From positions 1 to 64,000 of the forward strand of contig CAZZKV010000008.1 of NCBI GenBank assembly GCA_964654665.1: 64,000 nucleotides of DNA, in the 5' to 3' direction. Each line of letters starts with the position of its first letter. Positions within the stretch are counted from its first letter, which is position 1. The DNA is from CALCKU01 sp964654665. GTDB lineage: Bacteria > Pseudomonadota > Alphaproteobacteria > Caulobacterales > Maricaulaceae. The notes under the pieces were generated by a model that was not told where the DNA came from, searched no databases, and saw only the letters and a program-made list of their open reading frames with translations. Below, one piece after another: positions 26,282-35,260 of the stretch. Both the position numbers and the translations under genes were made by a program.

Positions 26282-27148
26282 CTATGGCTTCCAATCAGGG
26301 GATTTAATCAAATATAATAACTTGTTTCGCGCCCCTTTTGCATAGACAATATTTTGGCCCAAGCGCCAAAATCCATGAAAAAATGCAATTAGCGGGTTAA
26401 CGGAATTAATAGGCTTTACCAGACCATAGGTAACAGGGTCATCTTCTTTAGCAAATGTACCAAATAATTTATCCCAGACAATGAAAATACCGGCATAATT
26501 CTTATCAAGATATTGTGGGTTTGACCCATGATGAACCCGGTGATGAGAAGGCGTATTCATGACGGCTTCTACAGGCTTAGGCATTTTTTTTATCGCTTCA
26601 GTATGGAGTATGGTTTGATAAATTTGCACGATCATTTCAGCGAAGAATACGACAATCGGATTAAAACCCAAAAGTATCAGTGGTAGATGAAAAAAGATCG
26701 GCCAAACGCCGTCCATAGGACCAAACCGATAGGCAACAGACACATTGAAAAAAGGAGACGAATGATGAACCGAATGTGTTGCCCATGCAAAATTCACACG
26801 ATGCATAAAACGATGTTCCCAATAATAGGCAAAATCAGCCAAAATGATACATATTAGAACAGCCGCCCAATTCAGGGGAATTTCAAATATGGCAAATTGT
26901 GATGTCCATATATATGCAGTTACATATAACCCCGCCAGAAGAACAAAGTTTAATCCGATAAATAGAGCTAATGTAATGTAATTGGTAAAGGCGTCTTTTA
27001 TTAAAGTCCAAGACAGTTTTTTCAAAACTGCATACCGGATCAATTCAAAAAACAAATACCCAAGCGCAAAAATAAAAAACCAATCACCGATAAAGGTTTC
27101 CAGAGTTGAAAGGCCCCTTTCCGATAATGTGTCAGCCCGCACCGCCAT
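26282..27148 (-). CDS. Sterol desaturase/fatty acid hydroxylase superfamily membrane enzyme
   Basis: Start at ATG 27148 with a strong GGGAGG site, giving 288 residues; the frame is open for 39 further codons upstream without a ribosome site. Four or more membrane helices are evident. The three histidine clusters of the di-iron membrane hydroxylases are present: HRFMH (112-116), HSVHH (125-129) and SHHRVHH near residue 210. The family hydroxylates or desaturates lipids, sterols or carotenoids with O2. The substrate is not known. A dyad symmetry element lies upstream, between this gene and the divergent Crp/Fnr gene. Confidence 0.9.
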   Translation of the reverse strand: MAVRADTLSERGLSTLETFIGDWFFIFALGYLFFELIRYAVLKKLSWTLIKDAFTNYITLALFIGLNFVLLAGLYVTAYIWTSQFAIFEIPLNWAAVLICIILADFAYYWEHRFMHRVNFAWATHSVHHSSPFFNVSVAYRFGPMDGVWPIFFHLPLILLGFNPIVVFFAEMIVQIYQTILHTEAIKKMPKPVEAVMNTPSHHRVHHGSNPQYLDKNYAGIFIVWDKLFGTFAKEDDPVTYGLVKPINSVNPLIAFFHGFWRLGQNIVYAKGARNKLLYLIKSPDWKP

Positions 27149-27186
27149 ATAACCTCCCTTTCCACCCCTTATAGCAACAAATCTAT

Positions 27187-27213
27187 TATTGAAGTGGTAC
27201 CACCGCTTCAATA
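27187..27213. promoter_or_regulatory. Dyad symmetry element between hydroxylase and Crp/Fnr genes
   Basis: TATTGAAG (27187-27194) and CTTCAATA (27206-27213) form 8-bp perfect inverted arms around an 11-bp centre that contains GGTACC. It lies 39 bp upstream of the hydroxylase start and could be an operator for an unknown regulator. It does not match the Fnr consensus. Confidence 0.4.
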
Positions 27214-27374
27214 GCTGATATGTCGAGCCTGCTATTGATTGCGCCCTGCATAGCTGTGAAGTCAAGATCAGCTTGATTGTTTAATATTAACCCGCTGGAT
27301 AGTCCGTTTCCAAAATTTAGTTAATTTTTGCATAGGGCTTGCGAGAACTTCCTTAGCGCCGTAAATAAGCGCCT

Positions 27375-28094
27375 ATGAATGAATATAGAGGACATTTGGC
27401 CGAGTTGGCGCGGCAATATTCCACCCCTGAACTTGACTACTTGTTTTCTGAAGGTCGGGAACGGGCTTTCCAAGCCGGAGAGCACCTGATAACAGAAGGG
27501 GAATCAACGACTTACTTTTATGATATCGTCGAAGGCACGGTGGCGTTAGCGCGCAATGGTCGTGATGGACGGCGCCAAATTTTATCCTTTTTAAGCGCCC
27601 GGCAATTTTTAGGCGCTGCCTCAACAGATCGATACCCCAATTTGGCTACAGCATTGACACCCGTCACGGCTATTTCCTATCCGCGCAGCGCCTTGGAAAA
27701 AGCTCTTGAAACGACACCGGCCTTTGCTTCTCACTTTCGCAAAGTCCTGACCCGTATTCTCGAATCTGCCCATGATCATGTCTATACAATCGGGCAACGT
27801 TCAGCGATTGAACGCGTGGCGTCCTTTTTGCTTTATCTGCGGGCCAATCAGGCGCGCTTTGCTCCGAACGCCCCGCGCGAAAAAAGTGAGCATATAGATC
27901 TGCCTATGACACGATTGGATATCGCCGATTTTCTGGGATTAACCATTGAAACAGTGAGCCGTGCTTTCTCGTCTCTTAGGAAAGCAGACATTATTGCTTT
28001 TTCCGATTCCAACAGTTGTCAGATTCTCAAAATTGACCGCATACGCGATCTTGGCGGACGAGAAGATTTCACCCAGCACCGGGGCCACGCCTAG
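27375..28094 (+). CDS. Crp/Fnr-family transcriptional regulator
   Basis: 239 residues: an N-terminal cyclic-nucleotide-binding-type beta-barrel (about 25-115, AFQAGEHLITEGESTTYFYDIVEGTVAL), a dimer helix, and a C-terminal HTH (about 175-215, MTRLDIADFLGLTIETVSRAFSSL). The recognition helix has E-T-V-S-R, the Fnr/FixK pattern that reads TTGAT half-sites. There is no N-terminal cysteine cluster, so it is not an oxygen-sensing Fe-S Fnr; FixK-like or ligand-responsive is more likely. Two TTGAT-type boxes lie in the divergent promoter at 35.2 kb, and so I infer that it controls the surrounding cluster. Confidence 0.9.
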   Translation: MNEYRGHLAELARQYSTPELDYLFSEGRERAFQAGEHLITEGESTTYFYDIVEGTVALARNGRDGRRQILSFLSARQFLGAASTDRYPNLATALTPVTAISYPRSALEKALETTPAFASHFRKVLTRILESAHDHVYTIGQRSAIERVASFLLYLRANQARFAPNAPREKSEHIDLPMTRLDIADFLGLTIETVSRAFSSLRKADIIAFSDSNSCQILKIDRIRDLGGREDFTQHRGHA

Positions 28095-28191
28095 ATTTAA
28101 TGGCATAACACATCCCGCTTGAGAATTCTCAACATATAAACACTATAATCCTTTAGGTAGATTTGAAACGATATCAAAAGGAGAACTCACG

Positions 28192-28704
28192 GTGTCCATT
28201 TCAGCTCTGAAAACAACCCCGCGAACTATACAGGAATTAAAAGCGCAAATGCCCGTGCTGGCTCGCCACGAAGGTGTATGGGAAGGCATGTATCGCCATT
28301 ATGATGCGGACGGCAATAAAACCGACGAACATAAATCCCGACTCATTTGCCGTTTCCCAACGGATGGTCCCCACCTTTACCACCAAACCAATTATTATAC
28401 ATGGGATGATGGGCGCACAGAAACGCGCGATTTTCCGGCCACCGTACGCGAAGGCCGCCTCTGGTGGGATAATGATTTTATTCAAGGTTGGGCGGCTGAT
28501 ATGGAACTCGATATGAATAACCGTACAACAGTTTTGAATTGGACAAGAACAGGGGATCCTGATCTTTATCTCTATGAGATGATACAAATTTCAGACTGCG
28601 GCAAAAAACGCGCACGGACATGGCATTGGTTTAAAAATGACGCCCTGTTTTCGCGTACACTTGTTGATGAGCGTAAGATAAGCGATAGCTGGGAAGGCCT
28701 TTAG
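28192..28704 (+). CDS. DUF3598 domain protein (lipocalin-like)
   Basis: 170 residues from GTG 28192, with SD AAAAGGAG. The sequence LARHEGVWEGMYRHYDADG, FPTDGPHLYHQTNYYTWDDG, GRLWWDND and ARTWHWFKND fits the DUF3598 N-terminal domain, a lipocalin-like beta-barrel family better known in cyanobacteria. No signal peptide, so cytoplasmic. It follows the Crp/Fnr gene by 97 bp and is convergent with the DUF1838 gene. Function unknown; a binding or isomerase role towards a hydrophobic ligand is suggested only by the fold. Confidence 0.72.
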   Translation: MSISALKTTPRTIQELKAQMPVLARHEGVWEGMYRHYDADGNKTDEHKSRLICRFPTDGPHLYHQTNYYTWDDGRTETRDFPATVREGRLWWDNDFIQGWAADMELDMNNRTTVLNWTRTGDPDLYLYEMIQISDCGKKRARTWHWFKNDALFSRTLVDERKISDSWEGL

Positions 28705-28726
28705 GCTTTCCCATTTGCGGCAAGCT

Positions 28727-29665
28727 CTAACGACTTGGCTTTTCAATTTCGCCGATTTTAACCGCTTTATAATATTTCCAGCTTGTCATATTAGCGCGGT
28801 CATCATCTGCGGGAGGCGGGGCGGTATACTCGGGATAATAGGTTGCGATTTCAGATTTCATCGTTGTCGACAAATCATCCCAACTCTCCAATTTCCGGCC
28901 AGCCGTATGCATGTAAATCACACCTTCACGGCCAGACATATTCATCCACGGCAGCCAGTCTGACATCCGCGACCAACCGACTGCGACATCTGCTGTTGGC
29001 CGAGATGTATCGGTTAAATCATCAACATGTCCGAAAAAATTGAACATTTCTGTAGCATGATAGATGCCGCCAATTTCTGTTTGATAATCACTCGCTAGCG
29101 GGTTGGGATAAAAAAGCGGTACGGTAAAGCTCATCTGGAACCGATTACCCATAATATCACCGGCAAATTTGGCCGGTTTACCGTCGCGGCCCGTCACATA
29201 ACCCGACGAGTTGACGGGGTCATTAGCGACATGCAGCACATCTACGGTTTCGCCGGTCCACGGATTATCCCATGTCTTTAAAACGTCATTGGTCTTCGGG
29301 TCTTTATACAGCAGGATTTCGCGGGTTACGAGTTTATAGCCAGCACCTTTCGTGGGATCAACCACGCTTGAACAACTCCGAACATTCATACCTTCGACGT
29401 TAAAAATATGTTTATCGCGCTCCCCCATACGGCGGGAAAAGGCCCGCCCATGCCAATAATACGTTACGGCCTCATTATCGTTAAGCGAGCACTGTACTTT
29501 ACGCATGGCTAACATAGCTCCGTTGGGCGTCGACAGATCAAGACGCGCAGGTATTGCCTGCGCAGCGCGGACAGCGGCCGTTTCACCTGTTTGGTTACTA
29601 TCTGCTGCCGAACAGGCTGTTGCCATCAAAAGGCTTAACCCTGCACACATCATAAAATGTTTCAT
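28727..29665 (-). CDS. DUF1838 family exported protein
   Basis: Start at ATG 29665 with SD GGAGAG, giving 312 residues. A signal sequence (MKHFMMCAGLSLLMATACSA) is present; Cys18 in ATAC makes a lipoprotein possible but the lipobox is poor. The core shows the family pattern YYWHGRAFSRR, HIFNVEGMNV, REILLYKDPKTNDVLKTWDNPWTGETVDVLHVANDPVN. No reaction has been established for DUF1838. It is the last gene of the minus-strand operon, one base after the CpcT/CpeT-like gene stop, so the two exported proteins are probably made together. Confidence 0.82.
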   Translation of the reverse strand: MKHFMMCAGLSLLMATACSAADSNQTGETAAVRAAQAIPARLDLSTPNGAMLAMRKVQCSLNDNEAVTYYWHGRAFSRRMGERDKHIFNVEGMNVRSCSSVVDPTKGAGYKLVTREILLYKDPKTNDVLKTWDNPWTGETVDVLHVANDPVNSSGYVTGRDGKPAKFAGDIMGNRFQMSFTVPLFYPNPLASDYQTEIGGIYHATEMFNFFGHVDDLTDTSRPTADVAVGWSRMSDWLPWMNMSGREGVIYMHTAGRKLESWDDLSTTMKSEIATYYPEYTAPPPADDDRANMTSWKYYKAVKIGEIEKPSR

Positions 29666-29666
29666 T

Positions 29667-30737
29667 TTACTCTCCACTTCCACTGCCTGTTTTAAGATTT
29701 ATTCCGGGCCGATGCACAGTTTCCCCTGCAGTACAACTGGCTTGCAGCCACCGCAGATTAATCCCGATACGAGGTTCATTTGGTGACGTCCACGCATAGG
29801 ACACAGCCTTTTCAGCATCATCGCCACGATGGGCATAAAGCACCAATGAATTCCGGTTATTTCCTGTTGGCCAGACAACATTGCGCATACGAATCCCAAC
29901 ACGGTCATGCTCCTCGCTCTCCAGCCATGCCATACCGCCCTGGTCATTAATCGTCACATTAGGATAAAAGGCATATTCCCCATTTGTCTTGCGCGGAGAC
30001 ACCCAACATTTAAACGGGCGAGCTTTGAGGTTTTTGTGGTGAACGCGGCCCTTGTGCCCATAGACATAATTGCCGTCACTATCCACCGCCTCGTCCCGTA
30101 TCCAAAGTCCCGTGCGCGAGAGCTGTAAATCATCCGTCACAATCAGAGTTTTGCCGGACTTTTGACTTTCAATCCGGCACGCTCCCGGCTTCATAGTCCC
30201 ATGATAATGTTCCAATTGATAACGCCAATACACTTCGCATCCCGGATAAAAAATGAAATCTTCCGGCCTTAACCCATCCAGTTTCGAAACATCCTTATGT
30301 GCACCTAATATAGCTTTCGGATCTTTGGGCACATGGATTGTTAACCGGATAGCATTCTCGGTAAAGTCTGGTTCAAAACTATAAATCCGTTGGCGGTAAA
30401 CTTCGGCCGGATCATTATCCTTATATTGTTCGACATAAAAAGTTGTCCCTGGAAAATTGGGAAGATCAACAGCTATAAAAATATGGTGTATACGTTCATG
30501 ACGCTCGGCGTTGGGAATGTTTAAATTTTCCTCAAAATACACCTGTTCAACATTATCATATTCCCCCGGAAACCACGCCATCATCCGGTTGAAATCACGG
30601 GCCAATATTTTACCCGAAGGGCTTTTATCAGCTGATATCTTCGTTGCGCGCACCTCTTGCGCTTTCGCCGTCATCGGCAGCATAGCACATGCCGCAAGGG
30701 TCAATAGACCCGTTAAACAATATGCCTTTATATCCAT
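29667..30737 (-). CDS. CpcT/CpeT-like (chromophore lyase family) exported protein
   Basis: 356 residues with a signal sequence (LTGLLTLAACAMLPMTAKAQ; either SPase I cleavage at TAKA-QE or a lipobox at LAAC). The sequence MMAWFPGEYDNVEQVYFEE, FPGTTFYVEQYKDND, YRQRIYSFEPD matches the CpcT/CpeT family. In cyanobacteria these lipocalin-fold proteins attach bilins to phycobiliproteins, but no phycobiliprotein is present here and the protein is exported, so bilin attachment is not implied. It is co-transcribed with DUF1330 and DUF1838 genes. The C-terminal extension (about 200-356) is longer than the cyanobacterial family. Confidence 0.72.
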   Translation of the reverse strand: MDIKAYCLTGLLTLAACAMLPMTAKAQEVRATKISADKSPSGKILARDFNRMMAWFPGEYDNVEQVYFEENLNIPNAERHERIHHIFIAVDLPNFPGTTFYVEQYKDNDPAEVYRQRIYSFEPDFTENAIRLTIHVPKDPKAILGAHKDVSKLDGLRPEDFIFYPGCEVYWRYQLEHYHGTMKPGACRIESQKSGKTLIVTDDLQLSRTGLWIRDEAVDSDGNYVYGHKGRVHHKNLKARPFKCWVSPRKTNGEYAFYPNVTINDQGGMAWLESEEHDRVGIRMRNVVWPTGNNRNSLVLYAHRGDDAEKAVSYAWTSPNEPRIGINLRWLQASCTAGETVHRPGINLKTGSGSGE

Positions 30738-30743
30738 ACGGTT

Positions 30744-31085
30744 TTATCCTTCATCATCACCTGTGAATTTCGGGGCTTCGATCACTAAAACCTGCACGTC
30801 GGAAATATCTTGGCGCAAAGCCTTGGCTTTTTCATACTCCGGTGATGTCCAGAACGCATCAACGGCAGCCCTGTCCGGCCATTCAGAAATTGCGACAGAG
30901 GCACCCTCGCCCCAAAAATTCCCGGCTGCATTACCCTCAAACAAGACTCCGCCGGGTGCACGCATAATATATCGCCCGCCATATTTCTCAACAAGCGGCG
31001 CCGTCGCTTTGGAATAATTCGAGATAAAAGCCTCACGGTCACTAATCGTGGCCAGAATAATCATATAAACACGTGTTTCGCTCAT
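30744..31085 (-). CDS. DUF1330 family small protein
   Basis: 113 residues with the dimeric alpha/beta-barrel fold pattern of DUF1330 (VYMIILATISDREAFISNYSKATAPLVEKYGGRYIMR, then AISEWPDRAAVDAFWTSPEYEKAKALR). Family members are small cytoplasmic proteins without established activity, often in catabolic operons. SD AGGA precedes ATG 31085. It lies six bases before the CpcT/CpeT-like gene. Confidence 0.85.
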   Translation of the reverse strand: MSETRVYMIILATISDREAFISNYSKATAPLVEKYGGRYIMRAPGGVLFEGNAAGNFWGEGASVAISEWPDRAAVDAFWTSPEYEKAKALRQDISDVQVLVIEAPKFTGDDEG

Positions 31086-31128
31086 TTGTTCATCCTAAGA
31101 ATTTTATAGAATATGGAATTGACATTTA

Positions 31129-31899
31129 TCATGATTCCAACACACCTAAAATAATACGGCTTATGGTTCGGCTATGGGCCTCGAACACGGGGGCTGTTAT
31201 CGTCAAATCTTCAATAAAATCACCATAGGGCAAAATCTGTACCGCAGCGCGCGAGGTTTCCAGCAATCCGGATTGCGTTGCAATAATTGTGACAGCGTGT
31301 TGAAAATCCGCAAATTCCTGTTCGCAATCATATGCAAAAGCTGCGCGAAAAACATCAGATCGATGCGCCCCGCTGCGTAAGTTTTCTGCCCAAAGGGCAA
31401 AGGCTCGCGCCTCACTGACAGCACTATACCTATTGGTTACGGTTTTTTCAAATCCCGCTATAATATCAACAAACGCCCCGTGAACTGGCAGCTTATCATT
31501 ATAATTTTTCCGGGTTTGCCTATCAAAAAACGGTACATCGATCATGATAATTTTATCAATATTTTCAGGGTTTTGACGCGTAAGTTCTAAGGCTATGAGC
31601 GTGCCCGTATGGAACCCCAATAGATCGACCTGCGGATAGTCTAAAAATATGGGTGCAAGGCTTTGTGCGTAGGCCTGAATTGAGGAAAATATCTCTAACC
31701 GATCAGATCCACCATAGCCCGGATAATCAACAGCGATAACGGTTCGGGTCTTGGCCAAAATCGGCATAATCGTTTCATAAAAAGCACCGCTATGCGGGGC
31801 GGGCGGAAGGCAAACCAACGGCAATTTATCAGAGGTTTTATCCTCTATTATGCGGTAATGGATTTGCGCTCCTTCACTGCCAAAATACCCTCTGCGCAT
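31129..31899 (-). CDS. Alpha/beta hydrolase-fold protein with histidine at the nucleophile position
   Basis: 256 residues with hydrolase-fold landmarks: LVCLPPAPHSGAFYETIMPILA, VIAVDYPGYGGSD, and the nucleophile elbow LLGFHTGTLIALEL. In place of G-x-S-x-G it reads G95-F-H97-T-G99, so the serine position holds histidine, with Thr98 next to it. Catalysis may therefore not be by a serine ester mechanism, or the protein may be a lyase, cofactor-free oxygenase-like or binding member of the fold. Its start overlaps the MFS stop by one base. Confidence 0.85.
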   Translation of the reverse strand: MRRGYFGSEGAQIHYRIIEDKTSDKLPLVCLPPAPHSGAFYETIMPILAKTRTVIAVDYPGYGGSDRLEIFSSIQAYAQSLAPIFLDYPQVDLLGFHTGTLIALELTRQNPENIDKIIMIDVPFFDRQTRKNYNDKLPVHGAFVDIIAGFEKTVTNRYSAVSEARAFALWAENLRSGAHRSDVFRAAFAYDCEQEFADFQHAVTIIATQSGLLETSRAAVQILPYGDFIEDLTITAPVFEAHSRTISRIILGVLES

Positions 31900-33230
31900 T
31901 AGACATTCCCATTGTCAGCCAGTTCGCGGCGATAAAGCCGGAGTGTCAAAGGCAGTAATATTATTGCGGGTATTCCGTAGATCAATGGCAAGACCGACAT
32001 GGCAATATTTAAATTGGCTTCGCCGAAAATATTAGACGACATAAAGCCAACCAATAATGGTGAAGTCAATCCACCAACAAAGCTAATCGCCATATAGTAA
32101 AGCGCAACTGTGAAACCGCGTACATGGCCGGGAACAATTTGTAATAATGCCGTCACGCCCGTACAGGACACCATGCCAACACCAATGGTTCCAATGACAT
32201 TAACGCAAATGAAAGCGGCCCAACCTGACGGCATAAGCGGGCCAATACATTGCGCAGGAACAAGGATCAGCAATCCGATGACAGATAGATAAAGCGGGGC
32301 CATTTTTTGCCCGCGCGCGCTCCACCAATCCGATATTGTACCTGATAAAAGATAGGTCGTCAGACCCACAAATAATGTGGCTGTACCGTTCAGGGCGGCA
32401 TAATTTTTCCGATTCCAGCTTTCCGCGCCATATGTGCGTTCAAACATTTCAGGGTGCCAATTAAATTGCGCATAGGCAACGGCCACCATCGTAATAAAAA
32501 TCGTCACAAAGGTTGCAAAAATTGGTAATTTTCGAGCAATAAATTTAAACGCATCCGAAAGACTTTCGTCTTTCTTTTGCTGGCTATCAGTGCGCGGGGC
32601 ATCCTTAATACTCAAAAACACCAACGCCACTATCAAACCCGGAGCACCCACACATATAAAGATAAATTGCCATGACGGAACAGCGCCAATGATAGGCAAA
32701 CTAAAGACTGTATCTTTTTCAAAACCCAATAGGAACGCAATGATAAAGCCCGTTAATGCACTCGCTAAAACCAAAGCCCCAGAATAAAACGCTATGGGTT
32801 TGGCGCGTTTTTCCGGGGCAAAACTATCCCCTATAATTGAAAAGGCAGCAGGACTGAGAACAGCTTCGCCAATGCCTACCAGCATACGGGATAAAAACAT
32901 AAATACGAATGTCCGCGCAAAGCCTGTCATCACCGTTGCCAATGACCAGACCGCAATACCTATGGCGATGATTTTGGTCCGCGAACGGCGATCCACTAAC
33001 AAACCAATAGGTATGGCGGTTGTGGCATAGAGGATTGTGAAAGCTGGTCCGGTTAAAAGTCCAACTTCTAAATCCGTGAAGTTCAAATCTTCCTTTATAG
33101 GCCGGATGAGATATCCAAGGATATATCGGTCCAGCATAGAAAAAATATAGGCCAGCGTTAAAAGCCCAACCATGGACCACCCATAGATAGGCGATGGATA
33201 TTTTGACATTTGTGAGGATGATACGCTCAT
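31899..33230 (-). CDS. MFS transporter, spinster-like
   Basis: 443 residues with about 12 membrane segments. The N-terminal YGWSMVGLLTLAYIFSMLDRYILGYLIRPIKEDL and the A-motif GLLVDRRSRTK are typical of the spinster-like MFS branch frequent in sphingomonad-type catabolic clusters for hydrophobic compounds. It overlaps the upstream VOC gene by four bases and the hydrolase gene by one. It likely imports or exports the pathway compound; direction and substrate unknown. Confidence 0.85.
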   Translation of the reverse strand: MSVSSSQMSKYPSPIYGWSMVGLLTLAYIFSMLDRYILGYLIRPIKEDLNFTDLEVGLLTGPAFTILYATTAIPIGLLVDRRSRTKIIAIGIAVWSLATVMTGFARTFVFMFLSRMLVGIGEAVLSPAAFSIIGDSFAPEKRAKPIAFYSGALVLASALTGFIIAFLLGFEKDTVFSLPIIGAVPSWQFIFICVGAPGLIVALVFLSIKDAPRTDSQQKKDESLSDAFKFIARKLPIFATFVTIFITMVAVAYAQFNWHPEMFERTYGAESWNRKNYAALNGTATLFVGLTTYLLSGTISDWWSARGQKMAPLYLSVIGLLILVPAQCIGPLMPSGWAAFICVNVIGTIGVGMVSCTGVTALLQIVPGHVRGFTVALYYMAISFVGGLTSPLLVGFMSSNIFGEANLNIAMSVLPLIYGIPAIILLPLTLRLYRRELADNGNV

Positions 33231-33676
33231 GGAGCCGCCTTGGTGATATGATAAATCACCACAAGATTTCCGTCAAAGTCAACAATACCGACTTCGCGGC
33301 CTTCTCGTCCATCTTTGGTTATTAATTTATCTTCTGTGTAAACCTTTAACCCTAAGCCAGAGGCCTCATCGACAATTCTGTCAAATTCAGGGCTTTCCAA
33401 TATAATAGCGCTACGGCGCGGTGTAATATCCAGAGACCGTATATCCGGTATTTCAGTCAAAGCCATGACATTGGCCTGTTCCGGAGTGCCTAAAACTGCA
33501 AAGCGTAACACCTGCCCTTTTTCAATTTCAAACACATCATAGCTATAACTATCCGGGGCACTATCTTTTATAAACACCAGATCAAACCGCAATATATCCT
33601 GATAAAACTGTAAGGAACGGTCAATATTGGATACAATAAAATTTGCGCGTTGAAATCTGATTGGCGGCTTACTCAT
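33227..33676 (-). CDS. VOC-family (glyoxalase/dioxygenase-like) protein
   Basis: 149 residues of the vicinal oxygen chelate fold: RANFIVSNIDRSLQFYQDILRFDL at the start and a second repeat with VGIVDFDGNLVVIYHI at the end. The family includes isomerases, extradiol dioxygenases and resistance proteins that bind a metal at a beta-barrel. Four-base overlaps with both neighbours (ATGA) show tight coupling. Paralogue of the 34707-35198 gene. Confidence 0.82.
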   Translation of the reverse strand: MSKPPIRFQRANFIVSNIDRSLQFYQDILRFDLVFIKDSAPDSYSYDVFEIEKGQVLRFAVLGTPEQANVMALTEIPDIRSLDITPRRSAIILESPEFDRIVDEASGLGLKVYTEDKLITKDGREGREVGIVDFDGNLVVIYHITKAAP

Positions 33677-34710
33677 ATCGTCTCCTCAAGATCAACACGG
33701 CAGCATTGTACCCCGACATTGTCCCCGTCATAAAGCCGCGAGAGGGCGGCGGGCATGTTTTTAAAGCCGTCAACAATATCCAAAACCGGTTTAAACTGGC
33801 CGGATTTTATCCAAGCTGCCAAAGCCCGGTTGGATGTTTCGAAAATTGGCAAATAATTATAAACAAAAAACCCGACCATCGACCCATTGACATTTTGTAA
33901 ATTGGTATAATTGGATGGGCCGCTTTTTTCTTCGCTCGCATATTGAGAAATATTTCCGCATACAATAATACGCGCCCCCATAGCTAGGTTATCCAAAGCA
34001 GCCTCTAGGATTTCGCCGCCAACATTATCAAAATATATATCCATACCATTCGGGCATAAGGCCGCCATACGGGCGCCTACATCTTCGGTTTTATAATCAA
34101 TCGCAGCCTCGCACCCGAGTGTTTTGATAAAGGCGCATTTATCCGGTCCACCCGCGATACCGATAACGCGGCATCCGGCAATTTTCGCAAGCTGTACAAC
34201 GATAGACCCGACACCGCCAGCAGCCCCTGATACGATAACCGTTTCGCCCGCGCGCGGTTTTCCGGCCTCGAAAAAACCCCCATAAGCTGATAGACCTGTC
34301 ATAGAAAAAATCGAAACACCCAAAGCATAAGTCAGATCATGTTCATGGATTTTATAGAATTTTTCTTGGGGCTCTATCTGTGTTACCTTATAGGTCTGCC
34401 ACCCCATTTGGCCTTGGACGATATCATTGACTGCATAATCTGGATGACGGCTCTCAATAACACGGGCCACGCCGCGTCCGTGAATAATATCGCCAATCGC
34501 CAGCGGCGCTTCGCCCGCCACGCTCTGGCCTTGCATATACATGCGCATAAGCGGTGCAAGGCCCAGAAAAAGTGTTTTAAGCTGTACCTCACCCTCACCG
34601 CATGTTGGAATTGGAGCTTCGCGATATTCAAAATCCGTGGGTTTGGGTTTGCCAACAGGGCGGGCGGCAATACGCCATTGCTGGTTCACAATGCCGCTTG
34701 ATCGACTCAT
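33673..34710 (-). CDS. NADP-dependent MDR oxidoreductase (prostaglandin/alkenal reductase-like)
   Basis: 345 residues of the zinc-free medium-chain dehydrogenase/reductase group. The N-terminal FEYREAPIPTCGEGEVQLKTLFLGLAPLMRMYM, the GLSAYGGFFEAGKPRAGETVIVSGAAGGVGSIV nucleotide motif and the DIYFDNVGGEILEAAL segment match prostaglandin reductase/curcumin reductase/leukotriene B4 dehydrogenase relatives, which reduce the double bond of alpha,beta-unsaturated ketones and aldehydes with NADPH. It suggests that an enone occurs in the pathway. Overlaps both VOC genes by four bases. Confidence 0.88.
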   Translation of the reverse strand: MSRSSGIVNQQWRIAARPVGKPKPTDFEYREAPIPTCGEGEVQLKTLFLGLAPLMRMYMQGQSVAGEAPLAIGDIIHGRGVARVIESRHPDYAVNDIVQGQMGWQTYKVTQIEPQEKFYKIHEHDLTYALGVSIFSMTGLSAYGGFFEAGKPRAGETVIVSGAAGGVGSIVVQLAKIAGCRVIGIAGGPDKCAFIKTLGCEAAIDYKTEDVGARMAALCPNGMDIYFDNVGGEILEAALDNLAMGARIIVCGNISQYASEEKSGPSNYTNLQNVNGSMVGFFVYNYLPIFETSNRALAAWIKSGQFKPVLDIVDGFKNMPAALSRLYDGDNVGVQCCRVDLEETI

Positions 34711-35198
34711 GCGGGCACTACGCCGTCAGGCCAATCAATATGGGTCACTTGGTTACACTCGAAGAAATGCCCATCTCCATCCCATAGATAAGTCGACAGG
34801 AAATGCTTTATCTCGCCCTTGGCTCCGGTAGTAGACCAGACTTTAGGCGCCCCGCGGGTCTTAAAACCTTTCCGGGTCGCCCGATCGTAAACATCAGCAG
34901 CATCCGAAGCAACAACAACAAAAACCGGTTTCCCGTAACCCACAGTGTAATCAATATCAGGCGCAGGCATGACGGGATCCAAAAATTCCATCAGTCCAAT
35001 CATCCCGATTTCATCATGTTGGAATTGTATGATAACCAACCGTAATTTATCGCCTTTTTTTCCGATAGCAAGGCCGCCGCCGCTCAGCGTAAAAGGACGG
35101 TCAAACCAGATATTTGCCCCTAAAACATCCCGATAAAATTCAACTGCGCGCTCCATGTCCCGAACCATCATGGTCGTGCGTTTTACATAATTCCCCAT
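34707..35198 (-). CDS. VOC-family protein, first gene of the eight-gene operon
   Basis: 163 residues, VOC fold (VKRTTMMVRDMERAVEFYRDVLGANIWFDRPFTLSG, ending STYLWDGDGHFFECNQ). SD AAGGTG precedes ATG 35198. It opens the minus-strand operon running to 28727 and is divergent from the YCII gene across a 153-bp region with two Fnr-like boxes. The reaction is unknown. Confidence 0.82.
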   Translation of the reverse strand: MGNYVKRTTMMVRDMERAVEFYRDVLGANIWFDRPFTLSGGGLAIGKKGDKLRLVIIQFQHDEIGMIGLMEFLDPVMPAPDIDYTVGYGKPVFVVVASDAADVYDRATRKGFKTRGAPKVWSTTGAKGEIKHFLSTYLWDGDGHFFECNQVTHIDWPDGVVPA

Positions 35199-35260
35199 AC
35201 GGACACCTTTCTATTTTACCCGGCATCTCTGTTGTGGTAAAAGTTCATAGGAACGGTATG

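Noticed and set aside
28177..28187. Fnr box upstream of the DUF3598 gene (TTGA...TCAA near 28163-28177)
   Set aside because: The spacing is TTGA-N7-TCAA, one base longer than the Fnr/FixK consensus.
29667..30737. Bilin lyase function for the CpcT/CpeT-like protein
   Set aside because: No phycobiliprotein or bilin synthesis gene is present in the window and the protein has a signal sequence; only family membership is claimed.
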